From assembly GCA_029975645.1 (NCBI GenBank), contig JARKOU010000056.1, positions 1 through 34,850 on the forward strand: 34,850 bases of DNA, read 5' to 3'. The notes under the pieces are model-generated. The model did not search any database. It was not told the DNA's origin and saw nothing but the letters and a program-made list of their open reading frames with translations. This DNA is from Actinomycetales bacterium (GTDB lineage: Bacteria > Actinomycetota > Actinomycetes > Actinomycetales > JAHECE01). Below, one piece after another: positions 1 through 9,594 of this stretch (positions are counted from its first letter, which is position 1; every line of letters begins with the position of its first letter). A program made the position numbers and the translations under genes.

Positions 1-64
1 ACCATCCGCCGCTCGTTCCTCGCGGCTCCCGCCAGGCCCGTCCACGCCCGCGTGCGCCGTTCCC

Positions 65-142
65 GGCACCCTCCTTCGCCTCGCCTTCCCGGCCCGTTCG
101 CACGGCACCCTCCTTCGCCTCGCGTTCCCGGCCCGTTCCGAT
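65..142. repeat. 39-bp tandem duplication
   Basis: Two adjacent copies of a 39-bp unit begin at 65 and 104 (GGCACCCTCCTTCGCCTCGC and onward). They differ at only a few positions, for example C/G near the middle, until the second copy decays around 138. Degenerate echoes of the TTCCCG(G/C)(C/G)CCCGT core continue to about 235. The array is C/T-rich on the plus strand. No coding role is apparent. Confidence 0.75.
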
Positions 143-256
143 CGACCCTCCCGTCCGTTGCCCTTCCCGCCGGGCCCGTCCTCCCGGCGCCGGCCCGTCT
201 TTCCCGCCGGCCCGCCTACTCCGCCGCGCCCGTCCTTCCCGAGGGCTCCGCCGGCG

Positions 257-567
257 AGAGTCACGTTCTGGGGGTCCGGCGTCGGCCAGTGCCACGAAAC
301 CGGGGTCAACCGGCGCCCGGAGGCCCCACTTCGTGGCACTCGACACGCGGGGCGTCAGCCCGACCCCCACGTCGTAGCACTCGGCCACGGGCGACCGACC
401 AGAGCCACGTTCTGGGGCTCCGGCGTCGGCCAGTGCCACGAAACCGGGGTCAACCGGCGCCCGGAGGCCCCACTTCGTGGCACTCGACACGCGGGGCGCA
501 GCGCCGGCCCCCACGTCGTAGCACTCGGCCACGGGCGACCGACCAGAGCCATGTTCTGGGGCTCTGG
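257..567. repeat. 144-bp tandem repeat with paired hairpins (REP-like)
   Basis: Unit A is 257-400, unit B is 401-544, and a truncated third copy is 545-567. Matching landmarks are offset by exactly 144 bases, and by eye the two full units differ at fewer than about ten positions, mostly around 355-367 versus 499-511. Each unit holds a perfect 11-bp inverted repeat (AGTGCCACGAA / TTCGTGGCACT at 288-298/330-340 and 432-442/474-484) and a smaller hairpin built on CCAGAGCC / GGCTCTGG. A further degenerate copy of the arm, TCGTAGCACTCG, occurs at 372-383 and 516-527. This is a palindromic, REP-like intergenic element rather than a gene. Confidence 0.85.
543..567 (-). terminator. Hairpin after rsmB, probable terminator
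   Basis: CCAGAGCC (543-550) and GGCTCTGG (560-567) form a perfect 8-bp stem with a 9-base loop, 21 bases past the rsmB stop codon. No T-tract follows on the minus strand, which is common for actinobacterial terminators. The related copy at 399-423 has one changed pair that would still form as G-U in the minus-strand transcript. It coincides with the truncated third unit of the 144-bp repeat, so the repeat may itself supply the terminator. Confidence 0.5.
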
Positions 568-588
568 CGGAGCGCGGACGGGCGGCCG

Positions 589-2043
589 TCAGGGGCGCAC
601 GCGCAGGAGGGCCAGGAACATCGCGTCGGTGCTGTGGAGGTGGGGCCACAACTGGACGAACGGCCCGTCACCGAGGTCGGGGACCGACTGCGCGGCGGCA
701 GCCTGAACGGCGACGACGGCGTCGAGCACCTCCACCCCGCCGGGTCTGCGGATCGCGTCCTGGACCACGGCGTGGGTCTCGGCGAGGTGCGGGCTGCACG
801 TCACGTACGCGACCACGCCACCCGGGGCGCACGCCCGGATCGCCGAGGTGAGGAGGTCCCGCTGGAGCGGGGCCAGCCGCGCGAGGTCCTCCGGCCTGCG
901 ACGCCATCGAGATTCCGGCCGACGGCGCAGCGCGCCGAGTCCGGTGCAGGGGGCGTCCACGAGCACCAGGCCGTAGCGCCCGGGCTCGGCCGTCCCGATC
1001 TCACGCCCGTCTGCCGTGCGCACCTCGACCGCGCTGCCGAGAGCGCGCACCGACCGGCGCACGAGGTCCGCCCGATGGGGTGCCACCTCGTTGGCCACGA
1101 GCAGTGCCCCCGAACCGGTCGGCGCATCCGATCCGAGCGACGTCGTCAGCAAGGCCCCGAGCAGGGCGGACTTCCCCCCGGGGCCGGCGCACATGTCGAG
1201 CCAGGGGCGGACGACGGCGCCCGCGCTCGTCCCCATACCCGCCGCACCGGCAGCAGCGAGCGTCACGAGTTGGCTGCCTTCGTCCTGCACCCCGGCCCGT
1301 CCGGAACGCACGGAGGGCAGGGCGGCCGGGTCTCCGCCGGCCAGTCGCAGCGCCGTCGGAGTCCAGGGCCCCTCCCCCGCGACGGTCAGGCCCGCGGCGT
1401 CGGCCTGCGACCGCAGCGTCGCGCGGTCGATCAGGCCCGGCCGGGCCACAAGGGTGACCTCGGGTGCCTCGTTGTCGGCCGCGAGCAGGGCCGGCAGTTC
1501 CTCGACGGACCTGCCGTTGCCGGCCAGGGCCTCGCGCAGCGCCCGGACCACCCACGCCGGGTGGCTGAACTCCGCGGCGAGCGGGTCCGGGCCGGTGCGC
1601 AGGTCAGCGAGCCAGGCGTCCAGATCGCGTGCCGCTACCGCACGGAGCACCGCGTTCGCGAACTGCGCCGGCCCCGCGCCCACCGCCTGCCGGGCGAGCG
1701 CCACCGTTTGCGAGACCGCGGCGTGCGCCGGCACGCGCATCCCGAGGAGTTGATGGGCACCCAGGCGGAGGACGTCCAGGAGCACGGCGTCGATCTCGGC
1801 CGGCGGTCGATGGCTGGTGCGAGCCAGGACGGCGTCGTAGCGTCCGCGCAGCCGCAGCGTGCCGTAGGTGAGTTCCGTCGCGAAGGCGGCGTCGCGGCCG
1901 CGGATCCCGCGCTCGGCCAGCATCGGCGGGAGCACGAGGTTGGCGTAGGAGTCGGAGTCGGCGACGGCGCGCAGGACGTCGAGCGCCACCGTCCGGGCGG
2001 GGTCGGTGCGGGCGGGGCGAGACCGCGACGGGTGGCTAGGCAT
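589..2043 (-). CDS. rsmB: 16S rRNA (cytosine-967-C5)-methyltransferase RsmB
   Basis: RsmB methylates C5 of cytosine 967 of 16S rRNA using S-adenosylmethionine, in the cytoplasm. The protein is 484 residues. The N-terminal third is a NusB-like RNA-binding domain. The C-terminal Rossmann methyltransferase has the SAM-binding motif [10 protein letters not shown] (from D283), the catalytic-cysteine motif DAPCTGLG (C366) and the second conserved cysteine VTCSPHL (C416). The 50-residue spacing between the cysteines matches the E. coli enzyme. The ATG at 2043 is chosen because it overlaps the fmt stop by 8 bases, giving translational coupling; longer forms would add a low-complexity Arg-rich leader. 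It is the last gene of the metK/priA/fmt group and is followed by the repeat zone. Confidence 0.93.
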   Translation of the reverse strand: MPSHPSRSRPARTDPARTVALDVLRAVADSDSYANLVLPPMLAERGIRGRDAAFATELTYGTLRLRGRYDAVLARTSHRPPAEIDAVLLDVLRLGAHQLLGMRVPAHAAVSQTVALARQAVGAGPAQFANAVLRAVAARDLDAWLADLRTGPDPLAAEFSHPAWVVRALREALAGNGRSVEELPALLAADNEAPEVTLVARPGLIDRATLRSQADAAGLTVAGEGPWTPTALRLAGGDPAALPSVRSGRAGVQDEGSQLVTLAAAGAAGMGTSAGAVVRPWLDMCAGPGGKSALLGALLTTSLGSDAPTGSGALLVANEVAPHRADLVRRSVRALGSAVEVRTADGREIGTAEPGRYGLVLVDAPCTGLGALRRRPESRWRRRPEDLARLAPLQRDLLTSAIRACAPGGVVAYVTCSPHLAETHAVVQDAIRRPGGVEVLDAVVAVQAAAAQSVPDLGDGPFVQLWPHLHSTDAMFLALLRVRP

Positions 2044-2968
2044 CCTCGAACCGCTCTCCCGCGCCCGGGCGCGCGCCTCGCGCCCACGCCGCCGCGGGCA
2101 TCCACGCCTTGCCCGCGGGCGCGACATCGCCCAGGACGACGGCGTGCGACCCCGTCCCGACCAGCACCTGGTCGCGCTCGGCCACGATGTCGCCGGGCGC
2201 CAGGTCGGTGCGGTCCGGGCGCGGCTCGACCGGCCCCACCTTGACCCGGGCGCCCCGGAACGACGCCCAGGCCCCGGGCGCCGGGGTGCATGCGCGGATC
2301 CGGCGATCGACCGCGAGGGCGGGGTGCGCCCACCGGACCCGGGCGTCCGCCGTCGTGAGCCGGGGAGCCAGGCTCACGCCGTCGGCCTCCTGCGGGTGCG
2401 GCCGCGCCGCCCCGGACTCGATCGCGTCGAGCGTCGCGAGCATGAGGTGAGCACCCGACGCCGCGAGGCGCGCGAGGAGGTCCCCCGAGGTGTCGCGGGG
2501 CCGGATGTGCTCGGTCTGCACCCCGTACACCGGGCCGGTGTCCAGGCCGGCCTCCAGCCGGAAGGTGGTCGCGCCGGTCACCTGATCGCCGTGGAGGATC
2601 GCGTGCTGGACGGGGGCGGCGCCGCGCCACGCCGGCAGAAGCGAGAAGTGGAGGTTGACCCAGCCGTGGGTGGGGAGGTCGAGCAGCGCGGCCGGGACCA
2701 GGGCCCCGTAGGCCACCACGGGGGCGCAGTCCACGTCGAGGCCGCGCAGCCGCTCGGCGAACGCGGGCTCGCGCGGGCTCGCGGGGGTGAGCACCTCGAG
2801 GCCGTGCTCCTCGGCCAGGCGCGCGACCGGACTCGGCGTCAGGACGCGTCCCCGGCCCGCCGGCGCCGCCGGCCGGGTGAGCACCGCGGCGACCTCGTGA
2901 TGGCTCCCGAGCAGCGCGGTCAGGGTGGGCAGCGCCACCTCGGGCGTACCGGCGAACAACAGGCGCAT
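2036..2968 (-). CDS. fmt: Methionyl-tRNA formyltransferase
   Basis: Fmt transfers a formyl group from 10-formyltetrahydrofolate to initiator Met-tRNA. The protein is 310 residues, the usual family length. The N-terminus [14 protein letters not shown] is the typical Fmt start. The catalytic Asn and His lie in [18 protein letters not shown] and the catalytic Asp in LDTGPVYG. The C-terminal third is the OB-fold tRNA-binding domain. The ATG at 2968 fits the family N-terminus. It follows the HAD phosphatase gene by 11 bases and overlaps rsmB, so these genes are probably one transcript with priA. Its link to RsmB and MetK is functional: initiation, ribosome modification and methyl or formyl supply. 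Confidence 0.96.
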   Translation of the reverse strand: MRLLFAGTPEVALPTLTALLGSHHEVAAVLTRPAAPAGRGRVLTPSPVARLAEEHGLEVLTPASPREPAFAERLRGLDVDCAPVVAYGALVPAALLDLPTHGWVNLHFSLLPAWRGAAPVQHAILHGDQVTGATTFRLEAGLDTGPVYGVQTEHIRPRDTSGDLLARLAASGAHLMLATLDAIESGAARPHPQEADGVSLAPRLTTADARVRWAHPALAVDRRIRACTPAPGAWASFRGARVKVGPVEPRPDRTDLAPGDIVAERDQVLVGTGSHAVVLGDVAPAGKAWMPAAAWARGARPGAGERFEDA

Positions 2969-2979
2969 GGACCGGCAGT

Positions 2980-3699
2980 CTAGGCGCGGGCGCGGCCGCC
3001 GCCCTGGTCGGGGACCGAGGTCAGGCTCCCGGCGCTCCGCGCCGACTCGGCGACGGCGATCCCGAAACCTCGTAGGTCGCGCGCCAGGGTGGGGGCGTCC
3101 GTGAACAGCAGCGCGTGGAGTCCACAGCCGCGTGCCGCCGCGACGTTGAGGGCGCCGTCGTCCACGAAGAGGGTGCGCCCCGGTTCGAGCCCGTATCGCT
3201 CGAGGAGCAGGGCGAAGATGGCCGGGTCCGGCTTGGCCAGACCGACCGCTCCGGAGACGACGACGTCCTCGAGCAGGCCGATCGCCGGTGCGACGGGCAG
3301 CGCCCGGGGATAGGTCTCCGCGGAGAAGTTCGTCAGGCCGAACAGGCGGAATCCCTCGGCCCGCAGCGCCTCGAGGATTGCCTCGGTGCCGGGGACCGGA
3401 CCTGGGATGGCCTGCTCGAAATGGGACAGGTAGCGGTCCAGGACCCACTCCCGGCCCGGGAATCGGGCAGCGACCTCGGCACGGCCCTCGGCCCAGGAGC
3501 GTCCCGCGTCCTGCGCGTGGTTCACGCCGAAGAAGTCGATCTCCGCGAACACGGCCTCGATCTCCGCACGGCTCGCGAGCCCCTCGAAGGGACCGTACGG
3601 ATCCCACCGGATGATGACGTTGCCGAGGTCGAAGACGACGGCGTCCACCAGCCGCTCGGGCTGCTCGGGGGCAAGGACGGGACGGGCCGGGACTCTCAT
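2980..3699 (-). CDS. HAD-superfamily phosphatase (YihX-like)
   Basis: A 239-residue haloacid-dehalogenase-type hydrolase. Motif I is VVFDLGNVI, with nucleophile D24. Motif II is TNFS. Motif III with IV is [15 protein letters not shown] followed by LFVDD. Position +2 after the nucleophile is Gly, as in the YihX / epoxide-hydrolase-N-like branch, rather than the Asp of classical HAD phosphatases. A small-phosphosugar substrate is possible but not shown. The ATG at 3699 is preferred over 3708 because GGAAGG then lies 9 bases upstream; at 3708 the Shine-Dalgarno would touch the start. It sits between priA and fmt with an 11-base gap to fmt. Confidence 0.85.
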   Translation of the reverse strand: MRVPARPVLAPEQPERLVDAVVFDLGNVIIRWDPYGPFEGLASRAEIEAVFAEIDFFGVNHAQDAGRSWAEGRAEVAARFPGREWVLDRYLSHFEQAIPGPVPGTEAILEALRAEGFRLFGLTNFSAETYPRALPVAPAIGLLEDVVVSGAVGLAKPDPAIFALLLERYGLEPGRTLFVDDGALNVAAARGCGLHALLFTDAPTLARDLRGFGIAVAESARSAGSLTSVPDQGGGRARA

Positions 3700-3776
3700 G
3701 GGCCTCATCCTTCCGCGCCGGTCGCGGGCGGTGCGCCTCGACCCTGCTCACCGGATGCCTCCTGCCAGTCCGTTCT

Positions 3777-3866
3777 CCAGAGATCGATTCACCAGAGACC
3801 GGTTCACCAGAGACCGGTTCACCACAAGCCCGTTCACCACAGACCCGGTCACCACAGATCCGTGGG
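3777..3866 (-). repeat. 15-bp minisatellite spanning the priA stop codon
   Basis: Six consecutive 15-base units run 3777-3791, 3792-3806, 3807-3821, 3822-3836, 3837-3851 and 3852-3866; a degenerate partial unit lies at 3765-3776. On the transcribed minus strand the consensus is TGAACCGGTCTCTGG, and units two and three are identical. The priA TGA (3849-3851) is inside the array. Because 15 is a multiple of three, TGA recurs in the same frame in the following units. Each unit contains GGTGA, which is complementary to the 3' end of 16S rRNA. Confidence 0.85.
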
Positions 3867-6044
3867 ATCCATCCGGACCCGAACCGCACCCGGCTCCTTG
3901 CGAGCGCTGCGCGCCGCGGCCGCACCCGCGAGTGAGCGCGCCAAGGAGTCGCGGCCCGTGCGCTCCGTCCGGAGGAGGGCCCGCACCACGGCGTCGTCGA
4001 CGCCGCCCCCGCGCGGACCGCTCTGAGCGACCTCCACCGGAACCGGACCGAGCACGTCCACCCCGGCGGGCGCGCCCAGGTGCGCGAGGAACGACGCGAC
4101 CGCCCCGGCAGGCCCCTCGATCGACGCCATCGCCGCGGCCGGGGGTAGGGCGAGGTCGGCGCGCTCGGCGAGTTCGCGCGCCGCGAAACCCTGCGGGTCC
4201 CACCGGACGAGGGCCTGGGAGGGGATCGGGGCGCCGTCGCCGAGGAGGAGAACCCGCCCGCCGTCCGGCGCTGGGCGGACCAGTGCCGCGGCGTTGAGCC
4301 AGCGCCGCAGGGACTCCTCCGCGGCCCAGAGCTCCGGGCGTCCGCTCGTCACATGCGCATCGAGCAGGAGCGCCGCGACGTACCCCCCGGCCGCCACCGG
4401 CTCGGCGCCCGGCGTGGCGACCACGACGCGCGGAGCGCCGTCGAGGCGGTCCGTCACCCCGTGCGCCGCCCCCGCGCCCGAAACGACCACAGGGGTGCCG
4501 GGAAAGGCGCGGCCGAGTTCCTCCGCGGTCCGCTCGCTGCCGACGCGCACGGCGCGCAGCGCCCGCGAGGTGCAGGACGGGCAGGCCCAGTCGACCGCCG
4601 GGCGAGCACACCACGCACAGGTGGGCACCCCGCCCGCCCGCGCCAGGCGCAGGGGTCCGGTGCACTGGGTACACCGAGCGGGCGTCCGACACGTCGCGCA
4701 GGCCGTCACCGGGACGTAGCCGGCGCGGGGCACCTGCACCAGGACGGGCCCGTCCGCCAGCGACCGGCGGGCCAGTTCCCACGCCGGGTGGGGGATGCGG
4801 GCGACGGCGGCCGGGCCCTCCCGTGCAAGGTCGACCGCGCGCAGCGCGCCGACGCGTGGCGTGGCGGCCCGGACGGTGGACCGCGGCGCCTCGACCGGCC
4901 GCGCCCAGCCGTCCTCGAGGAGGAGCTGGGCGGCGGCGCTGCGAGCGAACCCGCCGATGAGGGCTCCAGCGCCGGCCTGCCCGGCCCGCAGGACGAGGAC
5001 GTCGAGAGCGTGCGGGTAGGGAGCCCGGGGCTCGACGAGGAGGTCGTCGCCGTCGTCCCAGCAGACAACGAGGCCGAGGTTCGCCACGGGGGCGAACGCC
5101 GCCGACCGCGTGCCGATCACCACGCGCACGCGGCCGAGAAGCACGCGGAGGAACGCCCGGTACCGCGCCGCGGAGCCGTCCTCGGCGAGCAGGCGGACGT
5201 GGGGGACCCCCGCCGCGTCGAACGCCTCCCCGACCCGCGCCACGTCACGAGCATCGGGGACGACGACGAGCACCCCTCGCCCGCCGGCGAGGGTCGCGGC
5301 GGTGGCGGTCGCCACGGCATCGGCCCAGGAGCCGGCACCCGGCAGAGCGGCCCAGACCGCTCGGGGCGCCTCGCCCGCCGCGAGGCGCCTGATCAGCGCC
5401 GGCCCGCCGCGATACGACGCCCACGGGGCGACCCATCGGTCGGTCGGGGCGCCCTCCCCTGACTCCCCCGGCTCCGCTGCCGCGTCCTCCTCGGATGTCT
5501 GGACCGACTTCTCCGCTCGTGCGTGGCGAGGCGGGACCGCCAGGCGCAGCACGTCGCTGAGCGTCCCGGCGTACCTGGCCGCCACCGCCCTCGCGAGGGC
5601 GATCACCTCGGGTGCGAGGACCGGCAGGGGCGAGACCACGCGCCGCAGCGGGCTGAGCGGTCCGGGATGCTCGCTGCGTTCGCGTCGATCCACCACGAAG
5701 CCCTGGACCTCGCGCCCGGCGAAGCGCACCGCCACTCGCACGCCCGGCACGGCCGCCTCCGCCATCCCTGCGGGCACCGCGTAGTCGAACGGTCGGTCCA
5801 GGTGGGCGAGCGGGACGTCCAGCACGACGGACACCACGCCGGCGCCCGGGTCCGGGTCCGGGGACGGCTGAAGGGTACCGGCAACCGGCCCGGTCGGGGT
5901 CGCCCCGCCCGCGCCCCGCCCGCCGGATGCCGGCGCGCCCGACGCTCGCTCCAACCGGGACCCGCCCGACGACGGCACGCCCGTGACCAGGGCGTCCATG
6001 CCGGGCAGAGTCGCTCGGTCCGGGTCCTGGTCCATGGAACTCAT
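3849..6044 (-). CDS. priA: Actinobacterial PriA (primosomal protein N', helicase motifs lost)
   Basis: PriA recognises stalled replication forks and promotes reloading of the replisome. The product is about 731 residues, close to E. coli length. The N-terminal DNA-binding domain begins around [22 protein letters not shown]. All eight zinc-binding cysteines are present (CATC, CTQC, CAWC, CPSC). The Walker A lysine region is replaced by [11 protein letters not shown] (about residue 235), the DEAH box by CWDDGDDLL, and no helicase arginine finger is visible. The protein is therefore probably ATPase-dead, as known for actinobacterial PriA. The start is uncertain: GTG 6065, ATG 6044, 6035 and 5999 are possible, and none has a strong ribosome binding site. 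It ends inside the 15-bp repeat. Confidence 0.88.
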   Translation of the reverse strand: MSSMDQDPDRATLPGMDALVTGVPSSGGSRLERASGAPASGGRGAGGATPTGPVAGTLQPSPDPDPGAGVVSVVLDVPLAHLDRPFDYAVPAGMAEAAVPGVRVAVRFAGREVQGFVVDRRERSEHPGPLSPLRRVVSPLPVLAPEVIALARAVAARYAGTLSDVLRLAVPPRHARAEKSVQTSEEDAAAEPGESGEGAPTDRWVAPWASYRGGPALIRRLAAGEAPRAVWAALPGAGSWADAVATATAATLAGGRGVLVVVPDARDVARVGEAFDAAGVPHVRLLAEDGSAARYRAFLRVLLGRVRVVIGTRSAAFAPVANLGLVVCWDDGDDLLVEPRAPYPHALDVLVLRAGQAGAGALIGGFARSAAAQLLLEDGWARPVEAPRSTVRAATPRVGALRAVDLAREGPAAVARIPHPAWELARRSLADGPVLVQVPRAGYVPVTACATCRTPARCTQCTGPLRLARAGGVPTCAWCARPAVDWACPSCTSRALRAVRVGSERTAEELGRAFPGTPVVVSGAGAAHGVTDRLDGAPRVVVATPGAEPVAAGGYVAALLLDAHVTSGRPELWAAEESLRRWLNAAALVRPAPDGGRVLLLGDGAPIPSQALVRWDPQGFAARELAERADLALPPAAAMASIEGPAGAVASFLAHLGAPAGVDVLGPVPVEVAQSGPRGGGVDDAVVRALLRTERTGRDSLARSLAGAAAARSARKEPGAVRVRMDPTDLW

Positions 6045-6127
6045 CCCACCACGCACCACCGACACGCGCGCCGGGCGTTCGCCGGTGGCGACGCTAGGGC
6101 GACCCCGCGACCGGCGTCCGTGCCCGG

Positions 6128-7342
6128 CTACGCGATCGCGGCGCGCAGCTCGCGCACGCGGTCCGTGCGTTCCCAGGTGAACTCGGGGAGCTCGCGGCCG
6201 AAGTGGCCGTAGTTCACCGTCTTGGCATAGACGGGCCTCAGGAGGTCGAGGTCACGGATCAGCGCTGCCGGCCGAAGGTCGAAGACGCGGCGGATCGCAC
6301 GCGTGATGTCCTCGACGGAGACCGCCTCGGTCCCGAAGGTCTCCACGTACAGGCCCACCGGGTGCGCGCGTCCGATGGCGTACGCCACCTGCACCTCGCA
6401 CCGCCGCGCGAGGCCCGCGGCGACCACGTTCTTCGCGACCCACCGCATGGCGTAGGACCCGGAGCGGTCCACCTTGGAGGGGTCCTTGCCCGAGAACGCG
6501 CCGCCACCATGGCGTGCCATGCCGCCGTAGGTGTCCACGATGATCTTGCGACCGGTCAGTCCGGCGTCGCCCATCGGCCCGCCGACCACGAACGTCCCGG
6601 TCGGGTTCACGAGGAGGTCGAATCCGGCGACGTCGAATCCCTCGGGGCCGAGATCCAGCCCCGCGAGCACCGGCGCCACGACGTGCGTGTCCACCGCGGC
6701 CCGCAGCGTCGCCTCCTCGAGGTCCGGCTCGTGCTGCGAGGACACGACCACCGTGTCGAGCCGCACCGGCCGATCGGCGTCGTACTCGATGGTCACCTGC
6801 GTCTTGCCGTCCGGGCGCAGCCCCGGGACCACGCCCTCGTGGCGCACCCGCGCCAGTCGCTCGGCGAGCCGATGCGCGAGCCAGATGGGCAGCGGCATGA
6901 GGCTGGGCGTCTCGTCGCTCGCGTAGCCGAACATGAGGCCCTGATCCCCCGCGCCCTGGGCGTCGAGGGGATCGACGTCGTCGGCGTGGGTGCGCGCCTC
7001 CAGCGAGGTGTTGACACCGACGGCGATGTCGGGCGACTGCTGCCCGATCGAGAGGGAGACCCCGCAGGACTCGCCGTCGAATCCGATGTGCGAGGAGGTG
7101 TACCCGATGCCCGTGACCACGTCCCGGACGATCTGCGGGATCTCGACGTACCCGGACGTTGTCACCTCGCCGGCCACGTGGACGAGCCCGGTGGTCACCA
7201 TGGTCTCCACTGCGACCCGGGCGCGCGGGTCCTCCGAGAGGATCGCGTCCAGGATGGAGTCGCTGATGAGGTCGCAGATCTTGTCCGGATGCCCCTCCGT
7301 CACGGACTCGGACGTGAAGAGACGGCGGTCGTTTCGGGTCAC
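6128..7342 (-). CDS. metK: S-adenosylmethionine synthase
   Basis: MetK makes S-adenosylmethionine from methionine and ATP. The protein is 404 residues, typical for the family. Signature motifs are [12 protein letters not shown] near the N-terminus (substrate and metal binding), [12 protein letters not shown], and the P-loop-like [16 protein letters not shown]. The GTG start at 7342 overlaps the coaBC TGA as GTGA and gives the family N-terminus [14 protein letters not shown] 60 to 80 base gap separates it from priA. Its product feeds RsmB two genes downstream. Confidence 0.97.
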   Translation of the reverse strand: MTRNDRRLFTSESVTEGHPDKICDLISDSILDAILSEDPRARVAVETMVTTGLVHVAGEVTTSGYVEIPQIVRDVVTGIGYTSSHIGFDGESCGVSLSIGQQSPDIAVGVNTSLEARTHADDVDPLDAQGAGDQGLMFGYASDETPSLMPLPIWLAHRLAERLARVRHEGVVPGLRPDGKTQVTIEYDADRPVRLDTVVVSSQHEPDLEEATLRAAVDTHVVAPVLAGLDLGPEGFDVAGFDLLVNPTGTFVVGGPMGDAGLTGRKIIVDTYGGMARHGGGAFSGKDPSKVDRSGSYAMRWVAKNVVAAGLARRCEVQVAYAIGRAHPVGLYVETFGTEAVSVEDITRAIRRVFDLRPAALIRDLDLLRPVYAKTVNYGHFGRELPEFTWERTDRVRELRAAIA

Positions 7343-8622
7343 CGCAGAATCGTAGTGCGAGGCTCCGACACCGGGTCCGAGGCGTCCGCGCTGCGGGCGG
7401 TCAGGCGCGCGGCCACCACGTCCAGGAGCCCGTGCGCCACCTGGTCCTTGGTCCCACGGATGGAGGTGACGACGCACCCCGCCGCATCGAGCACCGTCAC
7501 CTCGTTCGCCACGTCACCGAAGCCGCGCCCCTCCCCCACCGCGTTGACGGCGAGGAGGTTGGCGCCCTTGCGCCGCGCCTTCGCGCGCCCGTGGTCGAGC
7601 ACCGTCCCCTCCGAGTCTCCGGTCTCCGCCGCGAAGCCGACCACGAGGGTCTGCGGGTCAGGCGGGTCCGCGACGAGTTCCGCGAGGATGTCCGGGTTCT
7701 CGACGAGCACGATCGGTTCGGGCGGTTGCCCGGGCGCCTTCTTGATCTTCGCCTCGGGAGCATGGACCGGGCGGAAGTCGGCGACGGCGGCCGCCATGAC
7801 GACGACCTCGGCCCCCAGCGCGGCACGGCGGACGGCGTCGCGCATCTCGAGGGCGGTCCCGACGCGCTCCACCACGACGCCGTCCGGGGTCGCCACGGAG
7901 ATCTCGCCGACGATGAGCCGGACGTGTGCGCCGCGCGCGGCCGCGGCCCGGGCGATCGCGATGCCCTGACGCCCCGAGGAGCGGTTCCCGAGGAAGCGGA
8001 CGGGGTCGACGGGTTCGCGCGTCCCGCCGGCCGTCACCACGACGGTCCGTCCCGCGAGGTCGAGCACGGTGCGCGGGTCCGCCACCGGGCCGGCGAGAAG
8101 TGCGAGGGCGGCCGCGGCCAGCGTGTCCGGCTCGGGCAGGCGGCCCGGCCCGGAGTCGGCGCCGGTGAGGCGCCCGGACTCGGGGTCCAGCACGTGCACC
8201 CCGCGGGACCGCAGCAGGGCCACATTCGCAACGGTGGCCGGGTGCAGCCACATCTCCGTGTGCATCGCCGGTGCCATGAGCACCGGACACGTGGCGGTGA
8301 GCAGCGTGGCCGTCAGCAGGTCGTCGGCACGGCCGCCGGCGGCGCGGGCCAGGAGGTCGGCGGTTGCCGGCGCCACCACCACGAGGTCTGCCGAACGGCC
8401 GAGGCTGACGTGCTCGACGTCGAGGGTCCCCTCGAAGACGCTCGTGTGGACGGGTTCACCGGACAGCGCCTCCCACGTCGCCCGGCCGACGAACTCGAGG
8501 GCGCTGACCGTCGGCACCACGCGGACCGCATGACCCGCCTCGCGGAGGAGGCGCAGGAGCAGGACGGCCTTGTAGGCGGCAATGCCGCCACTGACGCCCA
8601 GGACGATCCGCGCGCCGGCCAT
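7339..8622 (-). CDS. coaBC: Bifunctional phosphopantothenoylcysteine decarboxylase / phosphopantothenate-cysteine ligase
   Basis: CoaBC carries out two steps of coenzyme A synthesis: ligation of cysteine to phosphopantothenate (CoaB) and decarboxylation to phosphopantetheine (CoaC). The protein is 427 residues. The N-terminal flavoprotein half starts [15 protein letters not shown], has the catalytic His in [12 protein letters not shown], and the substrate-clamp motif PAMHTEMW. The C-terminal ligase half has the dimer motif NRSSGRQG and the conserved lysine stretch AKIKKAP. The ATG at 8622 gives the standard N-terminus and lies 10 bases after rpoZ. Its stop overlaps the metK start. Confidence 0.96.
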   Translation of the reverse strand: MAGARIVLGVSGGIAAYKAVLLLRLLREAGHAVRVVPTVSALEFVGRATWEALSGEPVHTSVFEGTLDVEHVSLGRSADLVVVAPATADLLARAAGGRADDLLTATLLTATCPVLMAPAMHTEMWLHPATVANVALLRSRGVHVLDPESGRLTGADSGPGRLPEPDTLAAAALALLAGPVADPRTVLDLAGRTVVVTAGGTREPVDPVRFLGNRSSGRQGIAIARAAAARGAHVRLIVGEISVATPDGVVVERVGTALEMRDAVRRAALGAEVVVMAAAVADFRPVHAPEAKIKKAPGQPPEPIVLVENPDILAELVADPPDPQTLVVGFAAETGDSEGTVLDHGRAKARRKGANLLAVNAVGEGRGFGDVANEVTVLDAAGCVVTSIRGTKDQVAHGLLDVVAARLTARSADASDPVSEPRTTILR

Positions 8623-8632
8623 CGCTGACGCG

Positions 8633-8896
8633 TCAGGCTTCGGTGGGCTCGTAGGTGAGGAGGCCGCGGTTGATCTCGCGCATCGCGATCGACAGCGGCT
8701 TCTCCTGCGGCCGGGTCTCGACGAGCGGGCCCACGTACTGCAGGAGGCCCTCGTTGAGCTGGGCGTAGTAGGCGTTGATCTGGCGCGCCCGCTTGGCGGC
8801 GTAGATGACGAGGGCGTACTTGGAGTCAGCGGCCGCGAGGAGCTCGTCGATCGGCGGGTCAGTGATGCCCTCGGGGGCGGCGACGGTTCCGGACAT
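8633..8896 (-). CDS. rpoZ: RNA polymerase omega subunit
   Basis: Omega stabilises the beta-prime subunit in RNA polymerase. The protein is 87 residues with the omega core [10 protein letters not shown] followed by [18 protein letters not shown] and a conserved tail ending in ITYEPTEA-like sequence (here [10 protein letters not shown]). The ATG at 8896 is preceded by GGGAG at the right distance; upstream codons would add a Cys/His-rich leader not seen in omega. It lies between gmk and coaBC, the usual actinobacterial order. Confidence 0.96.
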   Translation of the reverse strand: MSGTVAAPEGITDPPIDELLAAADSKYALVIYAAKRARQINAYYAQLNEGLLQYVGPLVETRPQEKPLSIAMREINRGLLTYEPTEA

Positions 8897-8965
8897 GACT
8901 GGCTCCCGGTGGACTGGGTGAGATCGGATTCGGTGCGGCACGCAGCACACACGCGACCGCCAAGT

Positions 8966-9514
8966 CTACCGGTTGCGTACCCCGATCAGCGTGACCAGTT
9001 CGTCCGCGGCCCGCTGGACGTCGTCGTTCACGATCACGTGGTCGAACTCCTGCTCGGCGGCGAGCTCCACCCGGGCGGTGGAGAGCCGCCGCTCGCGCTC
9101 CTCCGGGCCCTCGGTCCCCCGCCCGACCAGGCGACTGACCAGTTCGTCCCAGCTCGGCGGCGCGAGGAACACGAATCTCGCGTCCGGCCAGGTGGTTCGC
9201 ACCTGCCGAGCCCCCTGGAGGTCGATCTCGAGGAGGACGGGCACCCCCGCCCACAGGTGCGTCTCGACCGGGCCGCGTGGCGTGCCGTACCGGTGCCGTC
9301 CGTGCACGACGGCCCACTCGAGCAAGTCGTCGCGGGCGATCATCTCGTCGAATTCCGCGTCCGAGACGAAGAGGTAGTGAACGCCGTCGATCTCACCCGG
9401 GCGAGGGCTGCGGGTGGTCGCCGAGACGGAAAGCCATATCTGCGGGTAGCGGGTGCGGATGTCGGCGGAGACGGTTCCCTTGCCCACGGCCGTGGGGCCG
9501 GCGAGCACGGTCAA
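8966..9514 (-). CDS. gmk: Guanylate kinase
   Basis: Gmk phosphorylates GMP to GDP using ATP. The 182-residue reading starts [14 protein letters not shown], so the P-loop begins only about six residues in. GMP-binding residues are in [11 protein letters not shown] and the tyrosine of GVHYLF. The start is unusual: no ATG or GTG occurs in frame between the mihF stop and the P-loop, so TTG at 9514 is the only ordinary candidate. It has no good ribosome binding site, while AAAGG (minus strand) sits 8 bases before an in-frame ATC at 9530-9532. The protein is otherwise intact. Follows mihF, precedes rpoZ. Confidence 0.93.
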   Translation of the reverse strand: MTVLAGPTAVGKGTVSADIRTRYPQIWLSVSATTRSPRPGEIDGVHYLFVSDAEFDEMIARDDLLEWAVVHGRHRYGTPRGPVETHLWAGVPVLLEIDLQGARQVRTTWPDARFVFLAPPSWDELVSRLVGRGTEGPEERERRLSTARVELAAEQEFDHVIVNDDVQRAADELVTLIGVRNR

Positions 9515-9594
9515 GGTGGCGGGGGCTCGGATCGGAACGGCCTTTCGACGAGGTCGTGCGAGGCGGGCGCGACGCGGTGTTGTTCGGGGGGCTC

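Larger units (their letters stand above)
1..588. other. Gene-free region downstream of rsmB, filled with repeats
   Basis: No frame in this stretch looks like a recognisable protein; the open frames crossing it are Arg/Pro-rich products of the base composition. The first 250 bases are a pyrimidine-rich plus strand with a 39-bp tandem duplication and further degenerate copies of the core TTCCCGGCCCGT. The stretch from 257 to 567 is a 144-bp tandem repeat rich in hairpins. The whole region lies 3' of rsmB, so it probably acts as a transcription end zone or is a repeat insertion site. What lies left of base 1 is unknown. Confidence 0.7.

Noticed and set aside
257-567. CRISPR array
   Set aside because: The repeat unit is 144 bases with direct adjacency and no unique spacers, and no cas genes are nearby.
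52-2244. Long plus-strand open frame across the left edge and rsmB
   Set aside because: Opposite to rsmB with all RsmB motifs intact on the other strand; the N-terminal part simply translates the tandem repeats.
2980-3699. Truncated or inactive HAD protein because motif I lacks the second Asp
   Set aside because: DLGNV with Gly at that place is normal for the YihX-like branch, and all other motifs are intact.
3748-3866. Coding use of the 15-bp repeat (Val-Asn-Arg-Ser-Leu repeats)
   Set aside because: The repeats are open in another frame only because TGA is out of that frame; the frame reads through priA antiparallel to nothing known and has no start signal.
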